Under the pieces are notes generated by a model. It was not told the origin of the DNA, searched no databases, and was given only the letters and a program-made list of their open reading frames with translations. Both the position numbers and the translations under genes were made by a program. Of a stretch of DNA of 25,696 nucleotides, positions 1 to 6,160 are shown piece by piece (the stretch's first letter is position 1; every line of letters begins with the position of its first letter). This DNA is from SCTD01 sp046593875 (GTDB taxonomy: Bacteria > Actinomycetota > Actinomycetes > Mycobacteriales > SCTD01), in NCBI GenBank assembly GCA_046593875.1, contig JBKJQQ010000262.1, positions 1 through 25,696 of the forward strand, in the 5' to 3' direction.

Positions 1-118
1 GGATGGCCTCGCGCTGGATGGGCGTCGGCTCCTCGTAGCCGAGGCTGACCAAGGCCGCCACGAGCTCGTCGCGCAGGGCCAGGTCGGCGAAGCTGGGGGT
101 ATCGGTCTCGTCGCGCAC
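1..118 (-). CDS. DEAD-box RNA helicase, N-terminal fragment (cut by window start)
   Basis: Only the first 39 codons are present, read leftwards from a GTG at 118 and running off the left edge. The residues SFADLALRDELVAALVSLGY followed by EEPTPIQ are the Q-motif region of DEAD-box ATP-dependent RNA helicases: the upstream aromatic, then the Gln that reads adenine. These enzymes remodel RNA during ribosome assembly or cold and stress responses. The GTG start fits because the Q motif usually lies within about 50 residues of the N-terminus. A TAGGCT -10 hexamer (126-131) lies 7 nt before the GTG, so the mRNA may be leaderless. The catalytic motifs (Walker A, DEAD, SAT) are outside the window, so the subfamily cannot be assigned. 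Confidence 0.82.
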   Translation of the reverse strand, partial: MRDETDTPSFADLALRDELVAALVSLGYEEPTPIQREAI

Positions 119-151
119 CCGGCCCAGCCTAGGAGCCGCCCGCTGCAGGTC

Positions 152-676
152 TCAGGTGCGCGGCGGCCAGACGGGGTCGGAGTCCGGCCACGGGACGGGC
201 GCGGCCCCGGCGGTCTGGGTCACGAACGCGCCGAGGAACCAGCGACGGAAGGCCACGACGTCGTCCGGCGCGGCTAGCGTCAGCAGGTGCTGACCCTCCC
301 GGCAGTACTCGTCCGCCGCGTCCAGCATCTCGCCGAGCTCCAGCGAGGCAGGCCCCGCCGCTGCCGGCACGGTGTAGACGAGGCGCTCGATCACGGGCAG
401 GCCGGCGGCGGCCGCGGCGTGCAGCTCCTCGTCCTGGGACGTGGTCCCGCCGCCGAAGCGGGCGGTGAGGTCGTCGATGAGCCGGGTCAGCCGGCCGGGC
501 AGGTAGTGCTCCTGGTCGTCGTCCGCCTGCGCGCTGGCGAGCGCGAACTCCCGCATCAGCTCGTCGAACAGCTGCTGCGACATGCTCCACAGCGGCACCG
601 GCAGCTGCAGCAGCTCCACCTCGACGAGCTGGTCGGCCGCCGTCACGCCGCGGCCCGTCGCCGACGACGTGGGCAC
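152..676 (-). CDS. conserved actinobacterial hypothetical protein
   Basis: A protein of about 174 residues, predicted soluble and acidic, with no signal peptide or membrane segment. Recognisable stretches are VELLQLPVPLWSMSQQLFDE LMREF near the N-terminus and EYCREGQHLLTLAAP then FRRWFLGAFVTQ near the C-terminus. From memory, proteins of this shape occur in actinomycetes beside STAS, RsbW-type and SpoIIE-type stress-switch genes; no such gene is visible here, so a function is not assigned. The start is uncertain: GTG at 676 gives the longest form, and GTG at 646 begins just before the conserved part. Neither has a clear ribosome binding site. A TAGGGT hexamer (697-702, minus strand) is a possible -10 element. 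It lies between the DEAD-box helicase and an SRPBCC gene, all on the minus strand but with gaps that suggest separate transcripts. Confidence 0.7.
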   Translation of the reverse strand: MPTSSATGRGVTAADQLVEVELLQLPVPLWSMSQQLFDELMREFALASAQADDDQEHYLPGRLTRLIDDLTARFGGGTTSQDEELHAAAAAGLPVIERLVYTVPAAAGPASLELGEMLDAADEYCREGQHLLTLAAPDDVVAFRRWFLGAFVTQTAGAAPVPWPDSDPVWPPRT

Positions 677-743
677 GAGGGATGTTGCATGCGCGGACCC
701 TAGCCGTGCCCTGGCGGACGCGTGCCCGCTTGCACAGATGCCC

Positions 744-1178
744 TCACCGCAGCCGCGCCTGCGCCTCCAGCCGCCGCAGCGTCTCCACGTTGCGCAGCGC
801 GATCAGGCCCGCCGCGACCGGGTTGTGGAGCCGTCGCGCCGGCCCGCGGCGGGGCGCCTCGTCGATGGACGTACGGGTGCCGCCGTCCACGGCCTCGACC
901 GTCAGCACGATCCCGGCGGTGCCGGCCGGCCACGCCTGCGCCTCGAGCTCCAGCCGGACGTCCGGGTCGTGGGCGAGCGCGACGGTGACGTCGTCCTTGC
1001 GCAGCGGGCCGTAGCCGACCGTGTAGTGCAGGCGGGTCCCGGGAGCGGGCCAGCCGGGGTCGACCGCCCGGATCGCGCGGGTGCCGACCACCCAGTGCTC
1101 GTAGCTGCGTCCGTCGCGCAGCACGTCGAAGACCTGCGTCGGGGTGACGCCCTGCATGAGCCGCCGCGTGATCGCCAT
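744..1178 (-). CDS. SRPBCC (START-like) family protein
   Basis: A 144-aa protein of the SRPBCC / polyketide cyclase-dehydrase fold. The N-terminus has the usual opening strand and helix (VTPTQVFDVLRDGRSYEHWV), then a central WPAPGTRLHYTVG strand pair and a C-terminal helix (LHNPVAAGLIALRNVETLRRLEAQ). The length is normal for the fold, which forms a hydrophobic cavity for lipids or small aromatic molecules. Members in actinomycetes are mostly uncharacterised, so a ligand cannot be named. ATG at 1178 is chosen; a GGGGAAAG stretch about 9 nt upstream could act as ribosome binding site. It is followed by a 67-bp gap before the next minus-strand gene and is probably monocistronic. Confidence 0.8.
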   Translation of the reverse strand: MAITRRLMQGVTPTQVFDVLRDGRSYEHWVVGTRAIRAVDPGWPAPGTRLHYTVGYGPLRKDDVTVALAHDPDVRLELEAQAWPAGTAGIVLTVEAVDGGTRTSIDEAPRRGPARRLHNPVAAGLIALRNVETLRRLEAQARLR

Positions 1179-1220
1179 GTGGCGACGCTTTCCCCGTCCG
1201 GAGCTCGCGTACGCCCGCGC

Positions 1221-2648
1221 CTACCCGAGGTAGAGGAATCCGTAGGCCTCGTCGCGGAAGGGGATGCCGGCCGCCTCCAGCGCGGCGTCCCAGTCGCCGG
1301 TGCACGCCGGGTCGGCGCCCTGCATGCCGTGGTCGGCGGTCATCAGGACGACGACGTCATCGAGCAGGCCGCGCTCCTCGAGCAGGTCGAGCCAGACCCC
1401 GAGGCGGTGGTCGGCGTCGCGCAGTCCGGCCCGGGCGATCTCGGACTGCGGACCGCCGGCGTGGTGGGCGGAGTCGGTGAGCGTGGTGTTCCACCACATG
1501 ACGGCCGGCGGCTCATTCTCGCGCCACAGGGTCAGCACCTGCTCCAGGCCGATCGCGTCCACAGACGTGGCCCACTGGTAGTCCGGGTTGGCGGCGACGT
1601 GCTCCTGCGAGGCGTGCGGGTCGGCCTCGGCCGGCGGGAGGAAGTCGGCGAGGGCGCCGCTCCCGCCGCTGCCGCGGCTCTCGCGCAGCAGGGCGAAGGT
1701 CGAGTACGTCGCGCCGGCGTCGATCGGCTCGTTGACGCAGGCGCTGCGGGTGCCCTCGGGCAGCCGCTCGAAGACGGTGCGGACCCCGGGGCGCAGCCAG
1801 TCGGACGCGCGGTGCCAGGTGGCGGAGGAGTTGGCAACGACCTGCTCGCCGGTGATGCGGTCGTAGTACGCGTTGTTGACGATGCCGTGCGTCCCCGGCC
1901 CGACGCCGGTGAGCGCGCACGTGTGGTTGACCAGGGTGACGCTCGGGAACTCCGCGATCGCCCCGCCGCGGTAGGCGCAGCCGCGGGCCAGCAGCCGGGC
2001 GACGTTCGGCAGCGTGCCGTCCGCGGCGAGCGCGAGCAGCTCCGCGCTGGGCGCGCCGTCCCAGAGCAGGCCGACGACGTGCTTGGCGCCCGGCCGGACG
2101 TGGTCGAGCGGGCGGCCCTCCATGCCGTCGTACGAGCCGCCGGCCAGGTGCGTAAGCGTCGCCGCGACGTCGACGGTCCGGGCGACTGCCTCGACCAGGC
2201 CGGATGCCTGCACCCCGTAGCCGGACAGCAGCAGCGGCGCGCGCGACTGCAGCCCGTTGAGCGAGCCGTGCTCGCCGAGGTGACCGCCCCGCTCGGTCCA
2301 GCAGTGCGCGCCGGTGTGCACCACGGCGAGGTCGGGGGCGCGCGCCTCGGAGAACAGCGAGTGCAGCCGCACCGCGGCGAAGGGGTAGCTGTCGTCGCCG
2401 TAGGGGTCCTGGTCGGCGACCGGGTCGCGGCCGGCGAGCAGGGTGCTCGACCCGTCGGCGGCCAGCGCGACGTGGCCGATGCTGTCCGCGACGTGGACCA
2501 GGCCCTTCTCGAGCCAGCACACGAGGTCGACAACGTGCGCGAGCGCCGGGTCGAGCAGGACGTCGAGGGCGCGGTCGCGCAGGGCGGTCGTGGTGAGCCC
2601 CGCCCGCACGACAGCAGCAGCGGTCAGGTCCCGGGACGGCAGCGGCAC
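1221..2648 (-). CDS. alkaline phosphatase superfamily protein (phosphodiesterase / nucleotide pyrophosphatase type), motifs in permuted order
   Basis: A 475-aa protein carrying the metal-binding motifs of type I phosphodiesterases and phosphonoacetate-hydrolase-like enzymes, but in unusual order. Residues about 55-185 look like the usual C-terminal part of the fold: a DPYGDDSY region, SEARAPDLAVV, then GEHGSLNGLQSRAPLLLSG with His127. The normal N-terminal part follows: LLWDGAPS with metal ligand Asp197, and FPSVTLVNH with the likely nucleophile Thr238. The end carries TLTDSAHH and TADHG (Asp439-His440). All catalytic elements are therefore present, rearranged as in a circular permutation. 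The GTG start at 2648 has a TAGGCT hexamer exactly 6 nt upstream (2655-2660), a leaderless promoter pattern. No signal peptide is evident, so it is probably cytoplasmic. The substrate is unknown. Confidence 0.82.
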   Translation of the reverse strand: MPLPSRDLTAAAVVRAGLTTTALRDRALDVLLDPALAHVVDLVCWLEKGLVHVADSIGHVALAADGSSTLLAGRDPVADQDPYGDDSYPFAAVRLHSLFSEARAPDLAVVHTGAHCWTERGGHLGEHGSLNGLQSRAPLLLSGYGVQASGLVEAVARTVDVAATLTHLAGGSYDGMEGRPLDHVRPGAKHVVGLLWDGAPSAELLALAADGTLPNVARLLARGCAYRGGAIAEFPSVTLVNHTCALTGVGPGTHGIVNNAYYDRITGEQVVANSSATWHRASDWLRPGVRTVFERLPEGTRSACVNEPIDAGATYSTFALLRESRGSGGSGALADFLPPAEADPHASQEHVAANPDYQWATSVDAIGLEQVLTLWRENEPPAVMWWNTTLTDSAHHAGGPQSEIARAGLRDADHRLGVWLDLLEERGLLDDVVVLMTADHGMQGADPACTGDWDAALEAAGIPFRDEAYGFLYLG

Positions 2649-2654
2649 GGGGTG

Positions 2655-2660
2655 AGCCTA
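2655..2660 (-). promoter_or_regulatory. candidate -10 element (TAGGCT), leaderless promoter
   Basis: TAGGCT on the minus strand is followed by exactly 6 nt and then the GTG start of the phosphatase-superfamily gene. This TANNNT-N6-start spacing places the transcription start at or beside the start codon, a common arrangement in actinomycetes. No convincing -35 is seen. Confidence 0.45.
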
Positions 2661-2672
2661 GTGACGCCGCCA

Positions 2673-2698
2673 CCCCCGCACCGGGTGCGGTGCGGGGG
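2673..2698 (-). terminator. GC hairpin terminator downstream of the whiB7 transcript
   Basis: A perfect 10-bp inverted repeat, CCCCCGCACC (2673-2682) against GGTGCGGGGG (2689-2698), with a 6-nt loop. It lies 22 nt past the stop of the small protein that follows whiB7 on the minus strand. There is no U tract, as is common for actinomycete terminators. It also lies just upstream of the phosphatase-like gene. Confidence 0.6.
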
Positions 2699-2719
2699 CG
2701 GGGGCGTATGGGTGTTCGA

Positions 2720-2890
2720 TCAGCTGAGCGCCAGGCGGGCGAGCCGGGCGCGGGTGGCGGCCGACTGCGCGCGCCGGTCGAGGCGGCGCAGACGGGCGAG
2801 GCGCAGCGCGCGAGACTCGCGCGCTGCCAGGGACTGTCGTTCGTCCTGCTCACGGAAGGCGAGCAGGAGGTGGGTGCTGGCGTCGTACAC
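2720..2890 (-). CDS. 56-aa Arg/Ala-rich small protein downstream of whiB7
   Basis: A GTG-started reading frame of 56 codons with a good ribosome binding site (AGGAG, 7 nt before the start), 33 bp after the whiB7 stop. The product begins VYDASTHLLLAFREQDERQS and continues as an Arg/Ala/Leu-rich amphipathic helix (RLARLRRLDRRAQSAATRAR), so it is basic and probably a single long helix. Nothing in it is catalytic. The placement, in the same direction and before a strong GC hairpin, suggests co-transcription with whiB7. Coding is supported by the ribosome binding site and position rather than by a known domain; function unknown. Confidence 0.6.
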   Translation of the reverse strand: MYDASTHLLLAFREQDERQSLAARESRALRLARLRRLDRRAQSAATRARLARLALS

Positions 2891-2923
2891 GGCACTGCTC
2901 CTGTTCCAGTCGAGAAGAAGGGT

Positions 2924-3265
2924 CTAGGCCGCGACCGCGTCCTTGCGCGGCCGGCCACGGGGGCGCTTGCGGGGGACCACCACGCCGGAGACGACGAGCT
3001 GGCCGCCCCAGACGCCCCACGGCTCGCGACGCTCGAGCGCGCCGGCGAGGCACGCCTCGCGCAGCGGGCACGGCCCGCAGAGGGCCTTGGCGGCCTCCAC
3101 GTCAGAGGGCGCCTCGGCGAACCAGAGGTCGGGGTCTGCGGTCCAGCACGGCAGCGCCGTGTCGGCCTCGCAGGGAGTGGACGTCAGGTCGACCAGGTCG
3201 GTCAGTTCTTGTGTCAGTTCTTGTGTCAGTTCTCGTGTCAGTTCTTGTGTCAGAGCGGCGAGCAC
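2924..3265 (-). CDS. whiB7: WhiB7-type redox/antibiotic-response transcription factor
   Basis: A 113-aa Wbl protein. The four [4Fe-4S] ligands are visible as Cys40, Cys63, Cys66 and Cys72 (CGPCPLREAC), with an extra Cys32. The GVWGG turn (84-88), which contacts the sigma factor, is followed by RGRPRK (103-108), the AT-hook that marks WhiB7 among Wbl proteins. WhiB7 activates intrinsic drug-resistance genes with the housekeeping sigma factor and controls its own promoter. Neighbouring uvrD2 and the mycoredoxin gene reproduce the mycobacterial context. The GTG at 3265 has a GAAGGTGA ribosome binding site at usual distance and is the only upstream start in frame. The N-terminal tail is odd: a 12-bp tandem repeat makes it read as TQEL units before the Fe-S domain. 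The gene has a long leader carrying a small reading frame and a hairpin. Confidence 0.93.
   Translation of the reverse strand: MLAALTQELTRELTQELTQELTDLVDLTSTPCEADTALPCWTADPDLWFAEAPSDVEAAKALCGPCPLREACLAGALERREPWGVWGGQLVVSGVVVPRKRPRGRPRKDAVAA
3201..3253. repeat. 12-bp tandem repeat (about 4.4 copies) inside the whiB7 N-terminus
   Basis: Four consecutive units of GTCAGTTCTTGT (3201-3212, 3213-3224, 3225-3236 with one C for T, 3237-3248) plus a partial fifth. They are clearly less GC-rich than the surrounding DNA. The unit length is a multiple of three, so the frame is kept and the minus strand encodes repeated Thr-Gln-Glu-Leu. Copy number could change by slippage without breaking the gene. Confidence 0.95.
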
Positions 3266-3362
3266 CGTCGGTCACCTTCGATCTGCTGTGGCCCTGTGGG
3301 GCCGGACTTCGGGGAGGTCGGGGGCTGGTGAGCCCGTTGGGCGGCTGTTCCGGGAAACGGAA

Positions 3363-3397
3363 GAGGCCGCGGATCCCGTGTCGGGTTCCGCGGCCTC
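3363..3397 (-). terminator. long hairpin in the whiB7 leader (attenuator candidate)
   Basis: An 11-bp perfect stem, GAGGCCGCGGA (3363-3373) with TCCGCGGCCTC (3387-3397), continues past a T-T mismatch into four more pairs (CCCG/CGGG) and a TGT loop. In the whiB7 direction it begins 22 nt after the stop of the leader reading frame and is followed by TTCCGTTTCC, a pyrimidine-rich tail. This is the position expected of an intrinsic terminator controlling read-through into whiB7. Confidence 0.7.
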
Positions 3398-3419
3398 GAG
3401 GTGCGAGTCGGTCTGGCTG

Positions 3420-3611
3420 TCAGACCGGTGCGCCTCGAGGAGGAGAACCCGGGAGATCGGTGGCGCGGACGCCGGCGGCGGCGACCTCAGCGGCGGCCGT
3501 TGCGGCGAAGGACAGACCTGTCCCCTGCGCAGCGGCGTTCGGCGCGATGAACGCCGGGACGTAGCAGGACAGGCCGGTGGCGGGCGTCGTGTGCATCAGA
3601 GTCGTCGTCAC
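3420..3611 (-). CDS. 63-aa upstream reading frame in the whiB7 leader
   Basis: A GTG start at 3611 sits 7 nt after a near-perfect ribosome binding site, AAGGAGGT (3619-3626). The frame runs 63 codons to a TGA at 3420 and begins VTTTLMHTTPATGLSCYVP. It resembles no known domain and has no hydrophobic segment long enough for a membrane. It lies between a promoter-like sequence (3659-3687) and the leader hairpin ahead of whiB7. Translated upstream frames followed by a terminator are the established architecture of whiB7 leaders, where ribosome stalling by antibiotics favours read-through. That is the likely role here, inferred from position, ribosome binding site and hairpin. A non-coding leader is the alternative. 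Confidence 0.6.
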   Translation of the reverse strand: MTTTLMHTTPATGLSCYVPAFIAPNAAAQGTGLSFAATAAAEVAAAGVRATDLPGSPPRGAPV

Positions 3612-3658
3612 GCCGTCCACCTCCTTCGCGTCCTGGTCCGGTGAGCACCGGTCCGTGG

Positions 3659-3687
3659 AAGGTAGAGCCCCTCCATGGACCGTGCAA
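3659..3687 (-). promoter_or_regulatory. whiB7: whiB7 promoter candidate (TTGCAC-17-TACCTT)
   Basis: On the minus strand TTGCAC (3682-3687) and TACCTT (3659-3664) are separated by exactly 17 nt and point toward the leader frame. Just upstream is an AT-rich run (3690-3697), a rarity in this DNA. That is where WhiB7's AT-hook binds in known autoregulated promoters, next to the -35. The transcript would start near 3652. Confidence 0.65.
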
Positions 3688-3692
3688 GCGAT

Positions 3693-5789
3693 TTACGCGA
3701 CCGAGTCCTGCGCGCCGACGAGACCGAGGACGTCCTCGCCGTACTTGTCCAGCTTGGCCTGTCCGATCCCGGGGATCCTGACCAGCGCGGCCACGTCGGC
3801 AGGGCGCTGCTCGGCGATGGCGGTGAGGGTCGCGTCGGTGAACACGCAGTACGCCGGCTGGCTCAGCTCCTTGGCCCGACCGGCCCGCCACGTGCGCAGC
3901 GCCTCGAAGAGCTGCTCGTCCATCGTGCTCGGGCAGTCCGCGCAGCGGCTCAGCTTGCGGTCGACCGACGCCACCAGGGACGCGCCGCAGACCCGGCACG
4001 TCACCGGACCGGAGCGCTCGCGGCGGGCGGTGCGGGCAGCACCGGCGGCGGCGGGCGGTCGCGCGGAGGCCTTGTGCAGACCGTCGAGGAAGCGGGACGG
4101 ACGGCGGCTCCCGCGCCCGCCGGGTGAGCGGGACAGCGCCCAGGACAGCGACAGGTGGAAGCGCGCGCGGGTCACGCCGACGTAGAGCAGCCGGCGCTCC
4201 TCCTCGACCGCGTCGGGGGTGTCGGCGTGGACGAGCGGCATCGTGCCGTCGACGAGACCCACGAGGAAGACCGCGTCCCACTCCAGGCCCTTGGCGGCGT
4301 GCAGCGATGCCAGGGTGACGCCCTCGACGCTCGGGGCGTGCTGCGCGGACGCCCGCTCCTCCAGCTCGACGACCAGCTCGCGCAGCCCCGCCGAGGGCGT
4401 CGTGACCGCGAGGTCACCGGCCAGCCGGTGCAGCGCCGCGAGGGACTCCCACCGCTCGCGGGTGGCGCCCGCGCCGGCGGGCGGGGTGTCCCGCTCCCAG
4501 CCCAGGCCGCTGCGCAGGACGTCGGCGACCAGGTCGGCCAGCCCCGTCGGCGCGTCGTCGTCGGCGGCCCGACCGGCGCCGCGCAGCAGCAGGATCGCCT
4601 CGCGCACCTCCTTGCGGTCGAAGAAGCGCTCCCCGCCGCGGACGAGGTACGGGACGCTCTTGTCCGAAAGCGCCGCCTCGTACGCCGCGGACTGCGCGTT
4701 GACGCGGTAGAGCACGGCGATCTCGCTGGCGGGGGTCCCGGCGGCGATGAGCTCGCGGCAGCGGGCGGCGACGGCTGCGGCCTCGGCGGGCTCGTCGTCG
4801 TGCTCGGTGAAGACCGGGTCGGCGCCGGGCGGCTGCTGGGCGACCAGCTCGAGGCGGGCGTGCCGGGTGGTGGCCTTGGCGATGACGCCGTTCGCGAGGC
4901 CGACGACCTGCGGGGTCGAGCGGTAGTCGCGGACCAGCCGAACCTCGGTCGCCGTGGGGAAGCGGGCGCGGAACTGCAGCAGGTGGTCCGGCGTCGCACC
5001 GGTGAAGCTGTAGATCGTCTGCTGGGCGTCCCCGACCACGCAGAGGTCGTTGCGCCCGCCGAGCCACGCGTCGAGCAGCCGCTGCTGCAACGGCGTGACG
5101 TCCTGGTACTCGTCGACGACGAAGGACCGGTAGCGGGAGCGGAACTCCTCGGCCACCGCGGCGTTCTCCTCGAGCGCGCCGGCGGTGAGCAGCAGCAGGT
5201 CGCCCCAGTCCGCCACGCCCTGCGCGGACTTCAGGTCGACGTAGGCCTCGTAGACCTGCGCGATCACGGCCGGGTCGTAGGGCCCCTCGCGTCCGGCGCG
5301 GGCCGCGGCAACCGGGTAGTCCTCCGGGCCGATCAGGCAGCTGGCCGCCCACTCGAGCTCGGAGAGCAGGTCGCGCAGCTCGCTGGTCCCGGGCCGCAGC
5401 CGTGCCCGGGCCGCGGCGTTGGCGACCATGCCGAAGGTGTTCTCGACGAGCCGCGGCGGGGCGCCGCCGACCACCCGCGGGTAGAAGTAGCCGAGCTGCT
5501 TCATCGCCGCCGAGTGGAAGGTGCGGGCCTGCACGCCGCCGACACCCAGGGCGCGCAGCCGGGTGCGCATCTCCCCCGCGGCGCGGGCGGTGAAAGTCAC
5601 GGCCAGCAGCGCGGAGGCCGGCGTGTGCCCGGACAGGACGGCGTAGGCCGCGCGGTGCGTGATGGTGCGCGTCTTGCCGGTCCCGGCGCCGGCCAGGATG
5701 CAGACCGGGCCGCTGACCGCCAGGGCGGCGGCCCGCTGCTCGGGGTCCAGGGCCGCCAGGACGGCGTCGGGGGTCAGGACGTCGCTCAC
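3693..5789 (-). CDS. uvrD2: ATP-dependent DNA helicase UvrD2 (SF1, HRDC domain)
   Basis: A 698-aa superfamily 1 helicase. The N-terminus has LDPEQRAAA and Walker A GAGTGKT (34-40). Further motifs are FTARAAGEMR (Ia), FVVDEYQDVTPLQ (II), VVGDAQQTIYSFTGA (III), VRDYRSTPQVV (IV) and GLEWDAVFLVGLVDGTMPL with EEERRLLYVGVTRAR (V-VI). Near the C-terminus four Cys (CRVC and CADC) precede an HRDC domain ending IPGIGQAKLDKYGEDVL. HRDC plus tetracysteine is the hallmark of actinobacterial UvrD2, a 3'-5' helicase in DNA repair. Start is GTG at 5789, giving VSDVLTPDAV; longer frames upstream overlap the divergent glutaredoxin gene and are not plausible. A GACACT hexamer 6 nt before the GTG may be a leaderless -10. 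The gene's end abuts the whiB7 promoter. Confidence 0.95.
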   Translation of the reverse strand: MSDVLTPDAVLAALDPEQRAAALAVSGPVCILAGAGTGKTRTITHRAAYAVLSGHTPASALLAVTFTARAAGEMRTRLRALGVGGVQARTFHSAAMKQLGYFYPRVVGGAPPRLVENTFGMVANAAARARLRPGTSELRDLLSELEWAASCLIGPEDYPVAAARAGREGPYDPAVIAQVYEAYVDLKSAQGVADWGDLLLLTAGALEENAAVAEEFRSRYRSFVVDEYQDVTPLQQRLLDAWLGGRNDLCVVGDAQQTIYSFTGATPDHLLQFRARFPTATEVRLVRDYRSTPQVVGLANGVIAKATTRHARLELVAQQPPGADPVFTEHDDEPAEAAAVAARCRELIAAGTPASEIAVLYRVNAQSAAYEAALSDKSVPYLVRGGERFFDRKEVREAILLLRGAGRAADDDAPTGLADLVADVLRSGLGWERDTPPAGAGATRERWESLAALHRLAGDLAVTTPSAGLRELVVELEERASAQHAPSVEGVTLASLHAAKGLEWDAVFLVGLVDGTMPLVHADTPDAVEEERRLLYVGVTRARFHLSLSWALSRSPGGRGSRRPSRFLDGLHKASARPPAAAGAARTARRERSGPVTCRVCGASLVASVDRKLSRCADCPSTMDEQLFEALRTWRAGRAKELSQPAYCVFTDATLTAIAEQRPADVAALVRIPGIGQAKLDKYGEDVLGLVGAQDSVA

Positions 5790-5882
5790 CCGGCCAGTGT
5801 CCCAGCAGCGGCGGCGGGGAAGGGGCCGGGCGCGCCCGCTGTTGATGCCGAGCACCTGCCCCTCGACGTTCGGAGCCGCCCC

Positions 5883-6131
5883 ATGACTGCGCCTGAAGGC
5901 CTGACGATCTACAGCACGCAGTGGTGCGGCTACTGCCACCGGTTGATGAAGCAGCTCGACCGCGAGGGCGTGAGCTACGAGGTCGTGGACATCGAGCAGG
6001 TGCCGGAGGCGGCGGACTACGTGATGCGCGTGAACGGCGGCAACCAGACCGTGCCGACGGTGGTCTTCGGAGACGGCAGCGCGCTGACGAACCCGAGCCT
6101 GGCGCAGGTCAAGGAGCGCTTGAGCGCCTGA
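5883..6131 (+). CDS. mrx1: mycoredoxin-type glutaredoxin
   Basis: An 82-aa glutaredoxin-fold protein: LTIYSTQWCGYCHRLMKQLD carries the CGYC active site, followed by VPTVVFGDGSALTNPS, the cis-Pro loop that grips the thiol partner. Mycoredoxin-1 uses the first Cys to reduce mycothiol mixed disulfides in the cytoplasm. The assignment rests on the motif, the short length and the conserved position divergent from uvrD2, as in mycobacteria. ATG at 5883 is 7 nt after GGAG (5872-5875). It stands alone on the plus strand, 28 bp before a GAF-ANTAR gene. Confidence 0.9.
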   Translation: MTAPEGLTIYSTQWCGYCHRLMKQLDREGVSYEVVDIEQVPEAADYVMRVNGGNQTVPTVVFGDGSALTNPSLAQVKERLSA

Positions 6132-6136
6132 ACGCT

Positions 6137-6160
6137 TCCCTCCGGGCCCACCAGGAGGGA
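6137..6160 (+). promoter_or_regulatory. hairpin covering the ribosome binding site of the GAF-ANTAR gene
   Basis: CCCTCC (6138-6143) pairs fully with GGAGGG (6154-6159), which is the Shine-Dalgarno sequence just before the ATGs at 6160 and 6163; T6137-A6160 can add one pair. The loop is 10 nt. It could hold translation low or serve as the terminator of the preceding glutaredoxin gene. Confidence 0.45.

Noticed and set aside
582..2927. A 781-codon open frame on the plus strand
   Set aside because: It is antisense to the SRPBCC and phosphatase-like genes, which have recognisable motifs; the plus-strand product has none.
3201..3253. CRISPR-like repeats
   Set aside because: The units are 12 bp, directly adjacent without spacers, and lie in a coding region.
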